Source: Hoplostethus atlanticus | Lineage: Eukaryota; Chordata; Actinopteri; Trachichthyiformes; Trachichthyidae | Length of the DNA stretch: 64,000 nucleotides | NCBI GenBank assembly: GCA_034670405.1 | Contig: JAXDDX010000053.1 | Coordinates: 2,730,001-2,794,000 of the forward strand | Direction of reading: 5' to 3' | Part shown: piece by piece, positions 45,641-57,387 of the stretch | Numbering within the stretch: position 1 is the first letter of the stretch | Layout of the letters: every line of letters begins with the position of its first letter | Notes under the pieces: model-generated | Seen by the model: the letters and a program-made list of their open reading frames with translations, nothing else | Databases searched by the model: none | What the model was told of the DNA's origin: nothing | Translations under genes and position numbers: made by a program

Positions 45641-46790
45641 ACTTTTGATATGGGTTGTCGTAGTGGGAAAAGTTTACTTCGAGTCCCAGTGTCCGATTAC
45701 AAGTGAACCAGGACTTGTAAACAAAAGTCACATGGACTCACAAGTAGCTTGTTTATTGAACAGAGTTTTGGTGATGTGTCATCCCACCAGGGTCACCAAG
45801 TGAACCACTCCACAGGTCAGCACCAAGACTCAGCCGTGTCATGGTGGTTATTGGGTTGTTCTCTCCAAACAAATCAAAGTAAAGGAGTTGAGGCTCCAGA
45901 GTTCGAAGAAACCGTGAACTACCCGACCTGTCTCCCAGCACTTCTCTATCATACGTGATCATTCTACCATCACATGAATGCAGTTTATTTATATCGCACA
46001 TTTTCACACAACGGCACTTCAAGATGCTTCACTAAGAACAGAGAGATAAACAGAAAGAAAATAAATCAAAACACAAGTGAGTTCAAAACATTTAATCTGG
46101 CTAACGTTGGAGTGTATTTAAGATTATCTGTGTGTTACATTTACTGTCACTACTGTTAATCCAAGCTCATTCTCCTGCTGTGCTCCCCAAGCCGCTCTGA
46201 GGGTCCCAGCCAAATACCCACAAATGTGAAGCAGGTCGTGTTGTTCGGCCCCCGGGGGCCTCGGTGCCACCTCAACCTGCCGTTGCCGAGCGGCCAGACG
46301 GCCCTGCCAGGATAAACGGATGATTTCTCACCAGCCTCACAAACCAAAGTAAACACCCTGACAGTTTGCTGACCGGCGTTCATGAACTCGTGTTGAAGTG
46401 TCAGCTCCAGGAATGTTCCGCTCTCTCCAAGCAAGTGAGGCGAGCATTCCCCCGGCTAACTCTGTCCTCTCCTCTCCTTCCTCTTCCTCTTTTTTTTTTT
46501 TTTTGAGCGAAAGAGTGATTTATCTGTCCACCCTCATCCTGCAGGGAGTCAAAGTGCCGCCGATGCATCCATGGGAAAATGGCAAAGTGCACCGGTCCCG
46601 TACGCAATTAGGGCAACATGAATTTCTCTTCCCTCCAAAAGAAAAACTCTCTCGTCTTTCCCTCCTCCATCTATCCCATCTCTTCATTTTTCTCATTCTT
46701 TCACTCGTTTTCTCTCTTCTTCTTTCCCCTCCCACTCCTTCCACATTGCATCCAGTGTGCATGAATACACATTTCCAGTTGAGTTGAACT
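45641..46790. other. Unique intron sequence
   Basis: 46150-46470 is GC-balanced and repeat-poor. 46480-46504 is poly-T and 46630-46760 pyrimidine-rich. Frames of up to 129 residues lack domains. Confidence 0.35.
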
Positions 46791-46810
46791 TGAGAGGGGA
46801 AAGGAACAGA

Positions 46811-46840
46811 AAGAGAGAGAGAGAGAGAGACAGAGAATCA
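46811..46840. repeat. Short (GA)n repeat
   Basis: About 25 bp of GA. It is followed at 46990-47170 by a GC-rich block with a GGCGGCGGCGGGG run and no visible splice donor. Confidence 0.8.
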
Positions 46841-47439
46841 AACAGACAAACAGAGAGAATGAGAGAATAAAGGAAACCAAACCAGACTTGGGCAGAAAGC
46901 AGCAGCGCTCCCCGGCATCTCTATGATAGATGACCACGATCCCTCTTTGGCTACTCTTCTCTCTTCTCTCTTTCCTCCTCTCCAGCCGAGCAAACACACC
47001 GGGAGAGGATTTCTCCCCCCGGCGGCGGCGGGGCGGTGCAGTCTGGGGGTAAAGTAAAGCCCCCGGAGAGCAGTCGAGGCCACGTTACTGCGAGGGAGGC
47101 TGAAGCCAGGTGGCACGGCGCTGAGCTTTCGGCACACAACGCCAGCCGGCCCGCCAGCCGGCCACTCCGGATGACGAGTTGGGCAAACATGTCTTATGTG
47201 CACAGCTGGGATGAGTTGGAAAGTGAAAATCCCTGCACTCACCCTGCAGTGGCACCGCAGACAATTCCCTCTTGAATGTTACACACAAGAGTGAAAGTAC
47301 TCAGACCCGACCCGTCCTCACTAACTGAGATGTCATTTGTTCGGTACGGTCACTGGCAGGAAGTCTCCTACAGGAAGTGACAAATTAAAAACTTAAGAGT
47401 GACCGTCTCATCAGCAGCATCTCTCACCGGCGTCTCTCG

Positions 47440-47560
47440 TCTCGTTGGTTTCTTCGGTGTGAAGCTGGTTGGTGAACGTGAGCGTTGCTGTGCGCAGTTC
47501 ACTGACGTCGCCTTTCAGGATTTCTGGGTATTGAACAAACAGTTTACCTCTCACAGCTTC
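47440..47560. repeat. Dispersed repeat copy D
   Basis: TTCTTCGGTGTGAAGC, GGTGAACGTGAGCGT, GTTCACTGACGTCGCC and GGATTTCTGGGTATTGAA match copy B over about 110 bp, the longest pairing in this family. Confidence 0.7.
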
Positions 47561-47699
47561 AAGTACGTCCCGGCTGAAATCTTCTACTTCACTCCAGTGA
47601 CGCAATTCATTTTGTTAAGTTCCCATTAATAGAACCTAGTTTGAACTCATCTGGTCCTTTTTGCATCACATGGAAAATATATCTATCATCATCATAACT

Positions 47700-47802
47700 T
47701 TTATGTTTCTGTATATTGTGTGTATTGTGATGGTGTATTGTGTTGCATGCCAGGCTGCAAACCCCAATTTCTCATCTGGGACAATAAAGTTAAAAGGTTA
47801 AC
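47700..47802 (+). mobile_element. LINE-type 3' tail fragment
   Basis: TGTATTGTGTTGCATGCCAG, then GCTGCAAACCCCAATTTCTC and GACAATAAAGTTAAAAGG, a typical fish LINE tail ending in AATAAAGTT. Coding part absent. Confidence 0.6.
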
Positions 47803-49150
47803 CTGCTGACTGACGGCGCTACAAGTTTCCAATGACATTTTATTGTGTACTTGCTGCACTACTGCCGCAGCGTTGCTCCAGCTCCGAGAAGAATTGTTCA
47901 ATAAACTCACAATTTTGTTCCCTTTCCAGCCATCAAACTGGTCCGGTAAGTAGCAGCTTGAAAGATTGCGGTGCACTTTGTGTTTTCAGAACGAATCGGC
48001 TGCAGGATAGAAGCAGGGCGGGGTTTTAAACGCCGCTATCGCTCCCTCGGCAGCAACTTCATTGATTTACAGCGGTAAACTTCCTGGTGGTTCCATGGCA
48101 AACTTCCTAATTAAAAGTAGATTTTACTGGGCCTGGTGCTCGGTGCTCACCCGGGGGAGGCTCCGATGATTCAAACTCTTTCAGTCTCCGTAATCAAAGT
48201 CATCTATCAGAACACAAACATAACAAGGTGTTTATTGCAGTGGGAATGCCGGCGGCGACTTGGACTCCAAATCCAAAAGCAAACATTCCCGAGGCAACAA
48301 AGGAAATGAGGCAAAGTTATCTTTTCAAACTTTCATTATATACCATTATTAAACTAGTAATCCTCTATCAGACATGCTAAATGACATGTTCATGATGAAG
48401 GCCGTGGACAGGAGGAAGGTCGCCAACATGGACAGCATATCCAATTTATTACTGCATGCTAGTTGAACTGCTGCTGCTGCACTTTGGCTCCTCCCCCAAG
48501 AGGAAGTGTTTGGGGAAAAAACATGTCCGCTCTCTTTTGTGCCACTAATTTCTTGGTAGCTGGAAGTCCGGCTAACCACACTGATCTGTCTCCAGCTGTT
48601 ACATCTAACTCGGAGGACCCCCGGGGAGCAGGGGAGCGTCTTCCCACTCATATTAGATGTCATATGATGATGAAAGTCCAGTCAGACGGCGGCAGAGCCT
48701 GAAGCATTCAATTAAAATACAAAATGTTGTTATTTCCAAACTGGATCAGGAGATTTTATGTAATCCTGCATTTGCAAGAACCTTAGAGACATTAAGAATT
48801 TAAAAGACTCTCTTATAATTTAAGTTTCTTTTATCTGTTATTTATTATCCACATGAATTCATCAATGAAATGATCGTGAAAGAAGTTTTCCTCTCAAAAG
48901 TTACCAAGAGTCTGACGAGTTGGTTTCAATCTATCAACACAAAACCTCCTCCGCTGTGAAACATTCAGTATTGAAGACCAGCGCTGCAGCGCGAGGAGGG
49001 TGTTTTGTTTAGAAGAGCAGATCTCAGATCAGGCCACGGGTCCAGAGTTTACAGCGTCTGTTCTTCGTCAGAGCGCCGCACTGACAAAACGCGGATTAAT
49101 AAACTCAGATTGTGTTGCCGATAATCTGTCGATGCAGGAAGTGCAAGATG
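47803..49150. other. Intron sequence, low repeat content
   Basis: 48465-48530 (CTGCTGCTGCACTTTGGCTC, AAGAGGAAGTGTTTGG) resembles 26340-26400 and 17925-17975, suggesting another small dispersed family. No exon found. Confidence 0.4.
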
Positions 49151-49154
49151 CTCA

Positions 49155-49155
<1 letters not shown>

Positions 49156-49192
<37 letters not shown>

Positions 49193-49250
49193 AACCCTCT
49201 ACACAGAACGCACACACACACATACAGATACACAAATACAGATACACAAC
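49156..49250. repeat. (CA)n and degenerate CA-rich sequence
   Basis: (CA)n 49158-49191, then CA/ATACA-rich to about 49250. Confidence 0.9.
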
Positions 49251-49549
49251 ACACAGGGGCCTCTCACCATTAGGTAACAGGTGATTGCCTCGGGCCCCAC
49301 AAAACACAACAATATCAGGTACTATACCATTAGCTTCCATCCGTTTAACAAAACTCCTCTTACAACAAAAGAAGAAATTCAAATTCACTCAGTGGACTAT
49401 TCCACTTGACTCTCAGCTCAGAGGTAATACACTACATACAGTTTCTGTGACAGAAGATAAAACAGGAAGCAAAGCTGCTCAAGTGACGCAGACAAACTGA
49501 ACTAGAGGAAAATAAAAGCTGCTGTCAACGAAGGATCAACCGCTGCCTC

Positions 49550-49676
49550 CGAGCTCAACCAGCTCTAGTAGCTCAACCAGCACTAGTAGCTCAACCAGCT
49601 CTAGCAGCTCAACCAGCTCTAACAGCTCAACCAGCTCTAGTAGCTCAACCAGCTCTAACAGCTCAACCAGCTTGAA
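49550..49676. repeat. 18-bp minisatellite, about 7 copies
   Basis: Unit AGCTCAACCAGCTCTAGT with A/G and G/A variants. Its length is a multiple of three, so the minus frame reads (LVELLE)n without stops; not a gene. Confidence 0.95.
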
Positions 49677-50013
49677 GGTGATGTATAGAAAGGATGGATT
49701 GAAGAGTGAAGGTTGAGGTTCAGGGGCCCCGTTGCCTTTACCAAGGGCCCCAGAACCACTAAGTCCTCCCCTGTATACACACTTCACTCTGCACCGTATC
49801 AGCCACTCACATCTCTCCTCTGAGTTTCCTGCAGATTTTCATCTTCATCTCCCTGACAGCCGACCGCCGCCGCACCGCCGCCGCCGATTGGTCAGTTATC
49901 AACAGGAAGAAGAAAAATACACCAAACTACAAAATGGACCCAGAAATACAACGAACAGCACCAGTAGCTTAACAGAGTTAAAGTGTTTTAGAGTGGATTA
50001 TTCCTTTCAGTCC

Positions 50014-50015
<2 letters not shown>

Positions 50016-50061
<46 letters not shown>

Positions 50062-50195
50062 TGCCCAGCCCAGACATAAACAACCTCACTCTTCATTACT
50101 CACACATTCAAACCCAGAGAGCCTGGAAACTAACTACTACCCCCCCCCCCTCCCCTCCCCTCACTCCCCCTCCCCTCCCCCCACGCCCCCACCCC
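50016..50195. repeat. (CA)n plus C-rich tract
   Basis: (CA)n 50016-50060. CCCCTCCCC-type runs at 50142-50195. Confidence 0.9.
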
Positions 50196-50494
50196 TCTCA
50201 GGACCACTTCCTCTCATCTTATCTTGAAGGGTGAAAAAACAAATCAATCAGCCGTCTTGTTTCTTCCACGTGTTCGCGGCCATCGATCTGTATTAGTCAG
50301 AGAGAATAAACAGTCGGCGCCGCTCGACTCCCGCCGTAACCCGAGACACCGACCAATCAGAGACGACGCCTTTTCTCCCTCTGAGCCTTCCTTCATCCTG
50401 TGAAGGTTGACTGACAGCGGATGCTCTTTTCCAGCAGCGTCCTGCTACACAATCCCACCTGGGAGCGTTCTGGTGCAACCGCAGTCTCCTACTG

Positions 50495-50590
50495 CTGCCT
50501 TGCTCAAGGGCCCCTCCACACCGTCCACACCGTCCACACACAGATCCCCCCCTCATTCCGGGGATTCAAACCGGCGACCATCTGCCCCTT
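50495..50590. repeat. Dispersed fish repeat fragment
   Basis: CTGCCTTGCTCAAGGGCCC and CGGGGATTCAAACCGGCGAC are decayed forms of a common fish block that also appears at 23576-23632 and 62955-63000. An expanded CACACCGTC triplet lies inside. Confidence 0.55.
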
Positions 50591-50625
50591 TCTATCTTTT
50601 TTTAGACTGCCACCACCCTTGTTTT

Positions 50626-50626
<1 letters not shown>

Positions 50627-50665
<39 letters not shown>

Positions 50666-50886
50666 GGTGTCAAGCAGCATCGGGTAGAAAGTTTAAATTG
50701 AGGATTTCAAGATTGCAAACAAAAATAATATGCAATTTGGGAAAACCAATACACATTCATGCAATCAACACACACACACACACACACACACACAGAACTT
50801 ATCACCATCTGAACAAGAACTGTCTAGTTGCTTGTTATGGGTTTTAGCAGCCAATCACATATTTCCATGAAGCAATCTGCAGTTTA

Positions 50887-50939
<53 letters not shown>

Positions 50940-50943
50940 TGTG

Positions 50944-50978
<35 letters not shown>

Positions 50979-51156
50979 GTGTGTGTGAGTGTGTGTGTGT
51001 GAGTGTGAGTGTGTGTGAGTGTTGATTGCAGGTGGGCAGCCTTTGGAACAATATTCACACACTCTTCAGTCTCTTTGAAGTGGGCTTTGATGTGGAGGAG
51101 CTGAGAGCAGCTCTCCAGCCTCCCAGCGACATTTCATTTGGTGAGCATCACGCACA

Positions 51157-51212
<56 letters not shown>
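50627..51212. repeat. Dense GT/CA microsatellite cluster
   Basis: (GT)n 50627-50664, (CA)n 50768-50793, (GT)n with GAGT interruptions 50889-51022 and (CA)n 51160-51213. GT and CA arrays face each other across about 140 bp and could form cruciform or hairpin structures. Confidence 0.95.
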
Positions 51213-51215
<3 letters not shown>

Positions 51216-51344
51216 CGGCACGAACAGTCAAACGGTACAGACGGAATCCACACTCACCGCCGCCATTCACGCTTTTTTCGCTCTCACTCTCGCCATTTCC
51301 AAACGGGTAGAAGAAATCACTTCACCCGACGGATGAAAAGTGAG

Positions 51345-51400
51345 ATTTATAGATTTATAGATTTATAGATTTATAGATTCATAGATTTATAGATTCATAA
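51345..51400. repeat. (ATAGATTT)n run
   Basis: Six units of about 9 bp (TTTATAGAT/TTCATAGAT). Confidence 0.85.
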
Positions 51401-52119
51401 TGCATCTATCTATATGAAAATGTCACAGATTATCACTTCATATCTAATCTCTAAACTGTTCTGAATCTCTGACTGAGTGAGTCCCGACGTTTTGGGCATT
51501 TCCAACAGCAGGAGGAAGATCAGAGTTTAACCTCTTAAACCTTAAGGTGTTGGGGGGAGGGGAGGGGGCGGGGCATGCACCCGCTGTCAGTAACCTGGTG
51601 AGTGTTACTGACCAGAGTAAAGACATAGAAATGAACCTACCATGATAGAAATGACACCATGAACATGTTTCATATCACCAATATGGGACAAAACACACGT
51701 GGTTTGTTGTCTTGTCGGTTCGAGGCCCGGTCTGGTTCATGGTTCTGTTTCAACAGGACGATGCAGGATCATCATTTGAGAGACGTTAATACAAAAAAAA
51801 CAGTTTCCTCCCCAGGATCCAAACACACGGTGACTTCATTCAGTGAGATTTGCTCCTTCAGGATCCATTTAGTGAGATTTCACTTCAGTTTACAATCTCC
51901 CTGCAGAATTCTCCAGTTTGGGTTCATGTTTTTCGGGTGGTGTTCTGCTCTGACAGGCTTTTGGCTTTGAGGTTAGAAGCTTGTTGGAGTCAAAGTGTAC
52001 CTGGTCTGCTCCCCTGGGCGGACGTCTTCACACTGATGGAGTGGTGATCATGGGCCGCTGCTCAGGTCACGTCACCAAACTGCTGCTAGGTCGGGGCTCG
52101 TCTTGGTTTGAGTTTCCAG

Positions 52120-52245
52120 TCGTCTCAGTTCACCAGAACGAGAACGAGAACATTTAGTCTTTTCTCTTTGTTCTTTACTCTTGCTCTCACTGTACGTCGC
52201 TCTGGTTAAAAGCATTAAATACTCAAATATATTTACATTAAATAT
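52120..52245 (+). mobile_element. Decayed L2-type 3' UTR
   Basis: CACTGTACGTCGCTCTGGTTA and AAAAGCATTAAATACT resemble the L2 tail seen intact at 39000-39045. No coding part. Confidence 0.45.
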
Positions 52246-52314
52246 AAAAAAGGACGGACAGCAGGACGGAGTAATGCAGCGTGAGGTCAGCTGAGGATAA
52301 GGACAAGCATCTAT

Positions 52315-52319
<5 letters not shown>

Positions 52320-52388
<69 letters not shown>
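52320..52388. repeat. (GA)n microsatellite
   Basis: More than 60 bp of pure GA, a mirror-symmetric homopurine tract. Confidence 0.95.
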
Positions 52389-52548
52389 GTTTTTTGTGTT
52401 TGTCAGCAACAACGTCTGGTGGGTTGTTGATCGGTGTTTGACGGAGAGAGTCCCGACCAGCCGATCTCCGATCCATCAATCCTTCATCGATCGTCTTCGT
52501 CAGCGATGCATAACTTTCTTTTGACAGATGGAGAGGCTGCTGTCACCG

Positions 52549-52682
52549 ACCCAGTCTGCAGGTCCGGTCTGAACCGGACCAGGAGGAGCCGACCCAGTCT
52601 GCAGGTCCGGTCTGAACTGGACCAGGAGGAACCGACCCAGTCTGCAGGTCCAGTCTGAACCGGACCAGGAGGAACCGAGCTG
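52549..52682. repeat. 43-bp minisatellite, 3 copies
   Basis: Units begin CCGACCCAGTCTGCAGGTCC and end GGACCAGGAGGA. A short internal palindrome-like GGTCCGGTCTGAACCGGACC lies in the first copy. Confidence 0.9.
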
Positions 52683-52739
52683 CAGTTCTGGCATGTGTCA
52701 AGTTAATGTGAATTTCAAAATAAAATACGTTCAATAAAT

Positions 52740-52838
52740 TAACCAGCCAACCAACCAACAGATGAAGTAATCAACCAATCAACTACTGAGTCAATCAATC
52801 AACCAAAGCAACCAACCATTGAATGAATTAGACTGTAT

Positions 52839-52890
<52 letters not shown>

Positions 52891-53060
52891 ATCATGGGTT
52901 CACTTTGATCTGACTGAGGTTTCTAATTCTCTCTCTCTCTGTGTAGAGAGTCAGGGAACAACCACAAAGAACCAGGAAGTAGCGTTAACCAATTAATCAA
53001 CCAAGTAACCAATCAATGGATCTGAGGTTTCTTGTTCTCTCTCTCTCTCTCTCTGTATAG
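52740..53060. repeat. (AATC)n with CCAA-type flank, and short (CT)n
   Basis: Degenerate AACCAATC/AACCAACC sequence 52740-52830, pure (AATC)n 52836-52890, (CT)n 52930-52942 and 53036-53055. GTAGAGAGTCA(G/T) follows each CT run, a local duplication. Confidence 0.85.
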
Positions 53061-53395
53061 AGAGTCATGCTGGAACGCCCACTAAGATCCTTTAAGTGTT
53101 GTTACATGTGTTTCAGCTTGACGAAACTGGCCTGGAGTCTGAAGGTAAACTTAGGAAGCTTCAATTCCAATATTGCCAAGATTGCAAGCAACCGATGAGG
53201 CATTTGAGAGTCAGAATCACATGAACCTGAGAATAGATTGAAGAAAAACCTAGAATGATCACAGATGATGGAGATACGAGGGAATAAGAGCTGAAGAGGA
53301 TCCAAAGAGTTTCAACTTAAAGATGGCGTATCGGAGCGAGTAGACGAGGTAGATATGAGGGGGGAAATATTTATCATGGTTCAGCTTCATGATAT

Positions 53396-53515
53396 TATTT
53401 CCTCCTGGGTTTCAGTCTAACGTTACTAAGCCAGAAAAACTCTCTTTGGCTCCGCCCACTGAGGTTTAACCGAACCAATGAGATTATTTCTGCCTGTTGC
53501 AGCGCGGTCTGGGCG
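53396..53515. mobile_element. Same MITE family, right half only
   Basis: TTTCAGTCTAACGTTACTAA, GCCAGAAAAACT, TTTGGCTCCGCCCACTGAGG and CCAATGAGATTATTTC match the right side of the 41401 copy. The left arm is missing. Confidence 0.7.
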
Positions 53516-53637
53516 GGAGGAAACCTGATTCACCTCCAGAGGATCGAAGCGTTTAGTCACCGAGATCCAATTAATCTGCTTCCAACAGCAAGTTCAGCCA
53601 CGCTTGACTCGCTATCGCAGCCTGACAGGGACGCATG

Positions 53638-53640
<3 letters not shown>

Positions 53641-53672
<32 letters not shown>
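53641..53672. repeat. (CA)n microsatellite
   Basis: About 32 bp of CA, with CA-rich flank to 53750. Confidence 0.95.
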
Positions 53673-53675
<3 letters not shown>

Positions 53676-53778
53676 TTAATACACATACAATAATCCCTAC
53701 ACATTATTACACACACATAGAAACACTCACATATACAGACACATGAAACAGATACTCACCAATATGACACAAACGTGG

Positions 53779-53911
53779 ACACTCAGTGGTCTAAGGCGCG
53801 TAACACATGACCGTGACGCCGTGGGTTCGAATCCCTCCTCTTTCGCCCAGTCTTTCCTTTCTCTCTCTACTATTAACCGTCAAATAAAGGCAAAAATGCC
53901 AAATAAAAAGA
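53779..53911 (+). mobile_element. tRNA-derived SINE
   Basis: A head like a tRNA gene: TGGTCTAAGGCGC (A box) and GTGGGTTCGAATCCC (B box) about 30 bp apart. A pyrimidine-rich body (TTTCCTTTCTCTCTCTAC) follows, and then the tail AATAAAGGCAAAAATGCC, the standard ending of a common teleost SINE. Length about 130 bp, near full for the family. Pol III promoter elements are intact by eye. Confidence 0.8.
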
Positions 53912-54028
53912 TGGACGCTGTGGTGAGCCGGTCCCTCGCCACAGTCTAGGTAAGGCAGTGCACCCCTCTGCTAACCGGCGCCAGCTAGCAATAGTGGTCG
54001 GTCACCACTATCACCACGACCACTACTA

Positions 54029-54650
54029 CTGGGAGCCCCGCCTCACGCTGCAGAACCCCGCCCCCCTTCACCACGGAGCCCCGCCTCAAGCTACAGAACC
54101 CCGCCCCCCTTCACCACAGAGCCCCGCCTCACACTACAGAACCCCACCCCCCTTCACCACGGAGCCCCGCCTCACGCTACAGAACCCCGCCCCCCTTCAC
54201 CACAGAGCCCCACCTCACACTACAGAACCCCGCCCCCCTTCACCACAGAGCCCCGCCTCATGCTACAGAACCCCGCCCCCCTTCACCACAGAGCCCCGCC
54301 TCACGCTGCAGAACCCCGCCCCCCTTCACCACAGAGCCCCGCCTCACGCTGCAGAACCCCGCCCCCCTTCACCACGGAGCCCCGCCTCACGCTACAGAAC
54401 CCCGCCCCCCTTCACCACGGAGCCCCGCCTCACACTACAGAACCCCGCCCCCCCTTCACCACAGAGCCCCGCCTCATGCTACATAACCCCGCCCCCCTTC
54501 ACCACGGAGCCCCGCCTCACCACGGAGCCCCGCCTCACGCTGCAGAACCCCGCCCCCCTTCACCACAGAGCCCCGCCTCACGCTGCAGAACCCCGCCCCC
54601 CCTTCACCACGGAGCCCTGCCTCACCATGGAGTTCTGCCTCCACCCCCCT
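54029..54650. repeat. 43-bp GC-rich minisatellite, about 14 copies
   Basis: Unit contains GAGCCCCGCCTCACGCTACA and GAACCCCGCCCCCCTTCACC. Variation is mainly A/G, C/A and one-base C-run changes, and one copy is shortened near 54510. GAGCCCCGCC resembles GC-box (Sp1-type) sequence, repeated every 21-22 bp. The frame of 233 residues here is repeat translation. Confidence 0.95.
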
Positions 54651-54716
54651 GAGCAGTAATAAAACTGTTAAATTGAACCTCTCTTGGCTCCTCGTAAACA
54701 GATCACAGAGTGCCGA

Positions 54717-54796
54717 CACACACAAACACACACACACACACACACACACAGACACACACACACACACACACACACACAGTCACACACACACAGACT
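54717..54796. repeat. (CA)n microsatellite, interrupted
   Basis: CA-rich for 80 bp with GA and GT interruptions. Confidence 0.95.
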
Positions 54797-54892
54797 CATT
54801 CATGAAATTCTCCTTGTCTGTGTTATGTTTGAGTAAATCTGCTTTCTGTTCTCTGACTGGCCTGAGGTGAAACAACAATAAATACTAGCTTT

Positions 54893-54896
<4 letters not shown>

Positions 54897-54947
<51 letters not shown>

Positions 54948-55250
54948 TCTCTCTCTCTCACTGTTTCTCTATGTCTCTCCCTCTTTCTTTCTCTCTATCA
55001 CATCTCCATCAATCCACCACTCTCTCTCTTCTCCTTCTTTCTCCTCCTGTCATCTCTCTCACCTGCCATCACGGTTTTTTCTCTCTCCCCCACCACTTTC
55101 TCTCCCTCCTCTCTCTCTCTCTCTCTCATTGTTTCTCTATGTCTCTCTCTCCCTCACCACTCTCTCACGTCTCTCTTCACTTCCTCTTTTCTTTCCTTCT
55201 CCCTTTTAACTCTCTTTCTCTTCCTCTATCATCTCTCTCTCTCCAGCTAA
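54897..55250. repeat. (CT)n array grading into pyrimidine-rich sequence
   Basis: Nearly pure (CT)n 54897-54960, then 290 bp of CTCTCTC/CCTCTTTC-type sequence. Strongly strand-asymmetric homopyrimidine. Confidence 0.95.
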
Positions 55251-55293
55251 AGGTTAGCGATGACTGTGCTGACAGGTTCCACTAATGTGTTAG

Positions 55294-55295
<2 letters not shown>

Positions 55296-55335
<40 letters not shown>
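55296..55335. repeat. (CA)n microsatellite
   Basis: About 40 bp of CA. Positions 55440-55485 nearby repeat CCCTCGCTCG three times. Confidence 0.95.
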
Positions 55336-55336
<1 letters not shown>

Positions 55337-55672
55337 GGCTGATTCACCTTTTTGAGCAGCATGCCTTCTCAATCCGCAAAAATTGAATTTCCTTTCTCGT
55401 TGGTTTTTTGATATTCTCGTGGGAGCGACGACCTCCCACGCCGCCAGCCCTCGCTCGCCCCTCGCTCGCCCCTCGCTCGCCCCAATACTCTGAAGGACAG
55501 CGTGATATCGGGAGCTTCGGCGTGTTGAGCTGGAGTTGAGTTGAGTTGAGCAGAGCTGACGGCGGAGGGCGTGAAGGACAGGAGGTAATTACTTCTATTC
55601 ACCACCAAAACCCTCAAAACAGGCTGAACAACATCACACCGGCTGGCCTGCGATCTGAAGGCTGAATTGATT

Positions 55673-55674
<2 letters not shown>

Positions 55675-55720
<46 letters not shown>

Positions 55721-56015
55721 TACATATGTGTAATTTCAGGGTCGAAGGTCAAGATATTTATCTATCTAATATCAATCCAAAACAATCAGTGTCAGCCTTC
55801 AAAAATGACCTGTCTGTCTGTCTGAACACCTGTCTGTCTGTCTGTCTGTCTGTCTGTCTGAACACCTGTCTGTCTGTCTGTCTGAACACCTGTCTGTCTG
55901 TCTGACTAGCCTCTTACCACTTCCACATCAGCCCTTCTGTCAGGTATTATAGTGAAAGAAAGGATAAAGATGTGAAAGCTGGTATGAGAGACAGAGACAG
56001 AGAGAGAGAGAGGAG

Positions 56016-56073
<58 letters not shown>

Positions 56074-56084
56074 GGGGGGGGGGG
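55675..56084. repeat. (GT)n, (CTGT)n, (GA)n and poly-G cluster
   Basis: (GT)n 55675-55715, (CTGT)n with AACACCTGTC interruptions 55808-55907, (GA)n 55985-56063 and an unbroken run of about 20 G at 56064-56084. Confidence 0.95.
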
Positions 56085-57385
56085 TTGTTCTGTTGGTGTA
56101 ACTGTGCAGGTAAACATGGATACATGAGTGTCTATGTGTGCCGATGTCCTGCTGGACTCTCTGATGTAGTTTGACATAGAAACTGCCCTGTCAGCTCTAC
56201 AGCCCACAGCAGGGTTTCAAAGCCTCGGGTTGGGCTCCTAAATGGGCCGTAGGTCTGTTTCTACTGGGTCCCGACATGAACACGAATCATGCTGTGATTT
56301 AATTTGGATCTGAGCCTCAGAAAAGTTTGAGAACCCCCCGTGGCTCCGTCCGGAAACTTGAGGGTCAAAACCATTTTAAAACGCAGTTATACTGCAGTAC
56401 AGAGTCAGAGAGAAGAGGCTGAGCGAGTCGTGACAAAGACGAAAGGAGTTTTATTTGCTAATCCAAACACTTGGCACTTGACTTTTAAACACAAAACATA
56501 GTTAGAGCGACGTGTCTTTGCAGGGCAGGTTGGAAAAGAGGATCCGTACAAGCATTTAGCATTAAAAGCTTCAAGGTTTTAAGACTTGAAAAGTAAAAGT
56601 CCTACTTTTTTCTCAGAGGCTTCTTTTTGCTTTCTTGTTGTACCAGGATGACGACTTTGTAGTAAGACATCTACAGGAAATCATTTCCTATTGCATCTGA
56701 GACTTCCTCATCATAAACCTTATAGGACCAAACCCAGAATGACCTAACAGAATTACAACAATTAAAAAAAATAAATCTAATTTGTAATTGTGCTTTTGAC
56801 ATGTTGACCCGGTGAGACCTTGTTGAGCTACAAAGACAGATTCCACTCCAGAGCCGTCCTGCCAGCTGGGGCGTCAAACCTTTGATGCTCGATATCACAG
56901 AGCTGCACTCTGCCCAGACAGAACCTCATCACTCAACGCTCGTGAAATCCTACGCTTTAGATCCACCAGCATCCATAAAAGACGAGAAACTCAAACCACG
57001 GCAGCGACGCCAAACCTTCCTCTCTGCTCTGACCGTCTATTCTGGCCACCAAGCCATTCGAGCTCCTGTCCAAGTCCCATTCACGCTAACCAGGACTATG
57101 GACGTTTTTTCTGGCAGCGCCGCGCTCCATTGTCCCGTCCAGCGATCCGCCGCCTGCCAGCAGCTACAAATTGAACCAATTTAAAAGCGTGTTTGTCAGC
57201 AGATAGTATTCTGGGCAGGAAACCGGGCTGGGCGAGGCCACGGGGGCGGGTACATTACATTTTACCAGCCAACCAGACTTTTAGAATCGAATAGCACCCG
57301 CACATGATGGTCGGTTACCTGTGGTTGGTTTGGTTAAGTGGTAGAATTTGGTGTTAACTTCCTATCTTGATCGTATTTCTACCAG
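56085..57385. other. Intron sequence, no gene seen
   Basis: Non-repetitive. Frames up to 100 residues have no domain or splice support. Confidence 0.4.
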
Positions 57386-57387
57386 TT

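Noticed and set aside
46838-47242. Minus-strand frame of 134 residues over a GC-rich block
   Set aside because: Several competing frames are open because of base composition; no donor or acceptor in phase.
53779-53911. A functional tRNA gene
   Set aside because: A and B boxes are present but the body and AATAAAGGC tail are those of a SINE; no cloverleaf anticodon or acceptor stem.
53958-54659. Pro/His-rich frame of 233 residues
   Set aside because: Lies entirely on the 43-bp GC-rich minisatellite; composition is repeat-driven.
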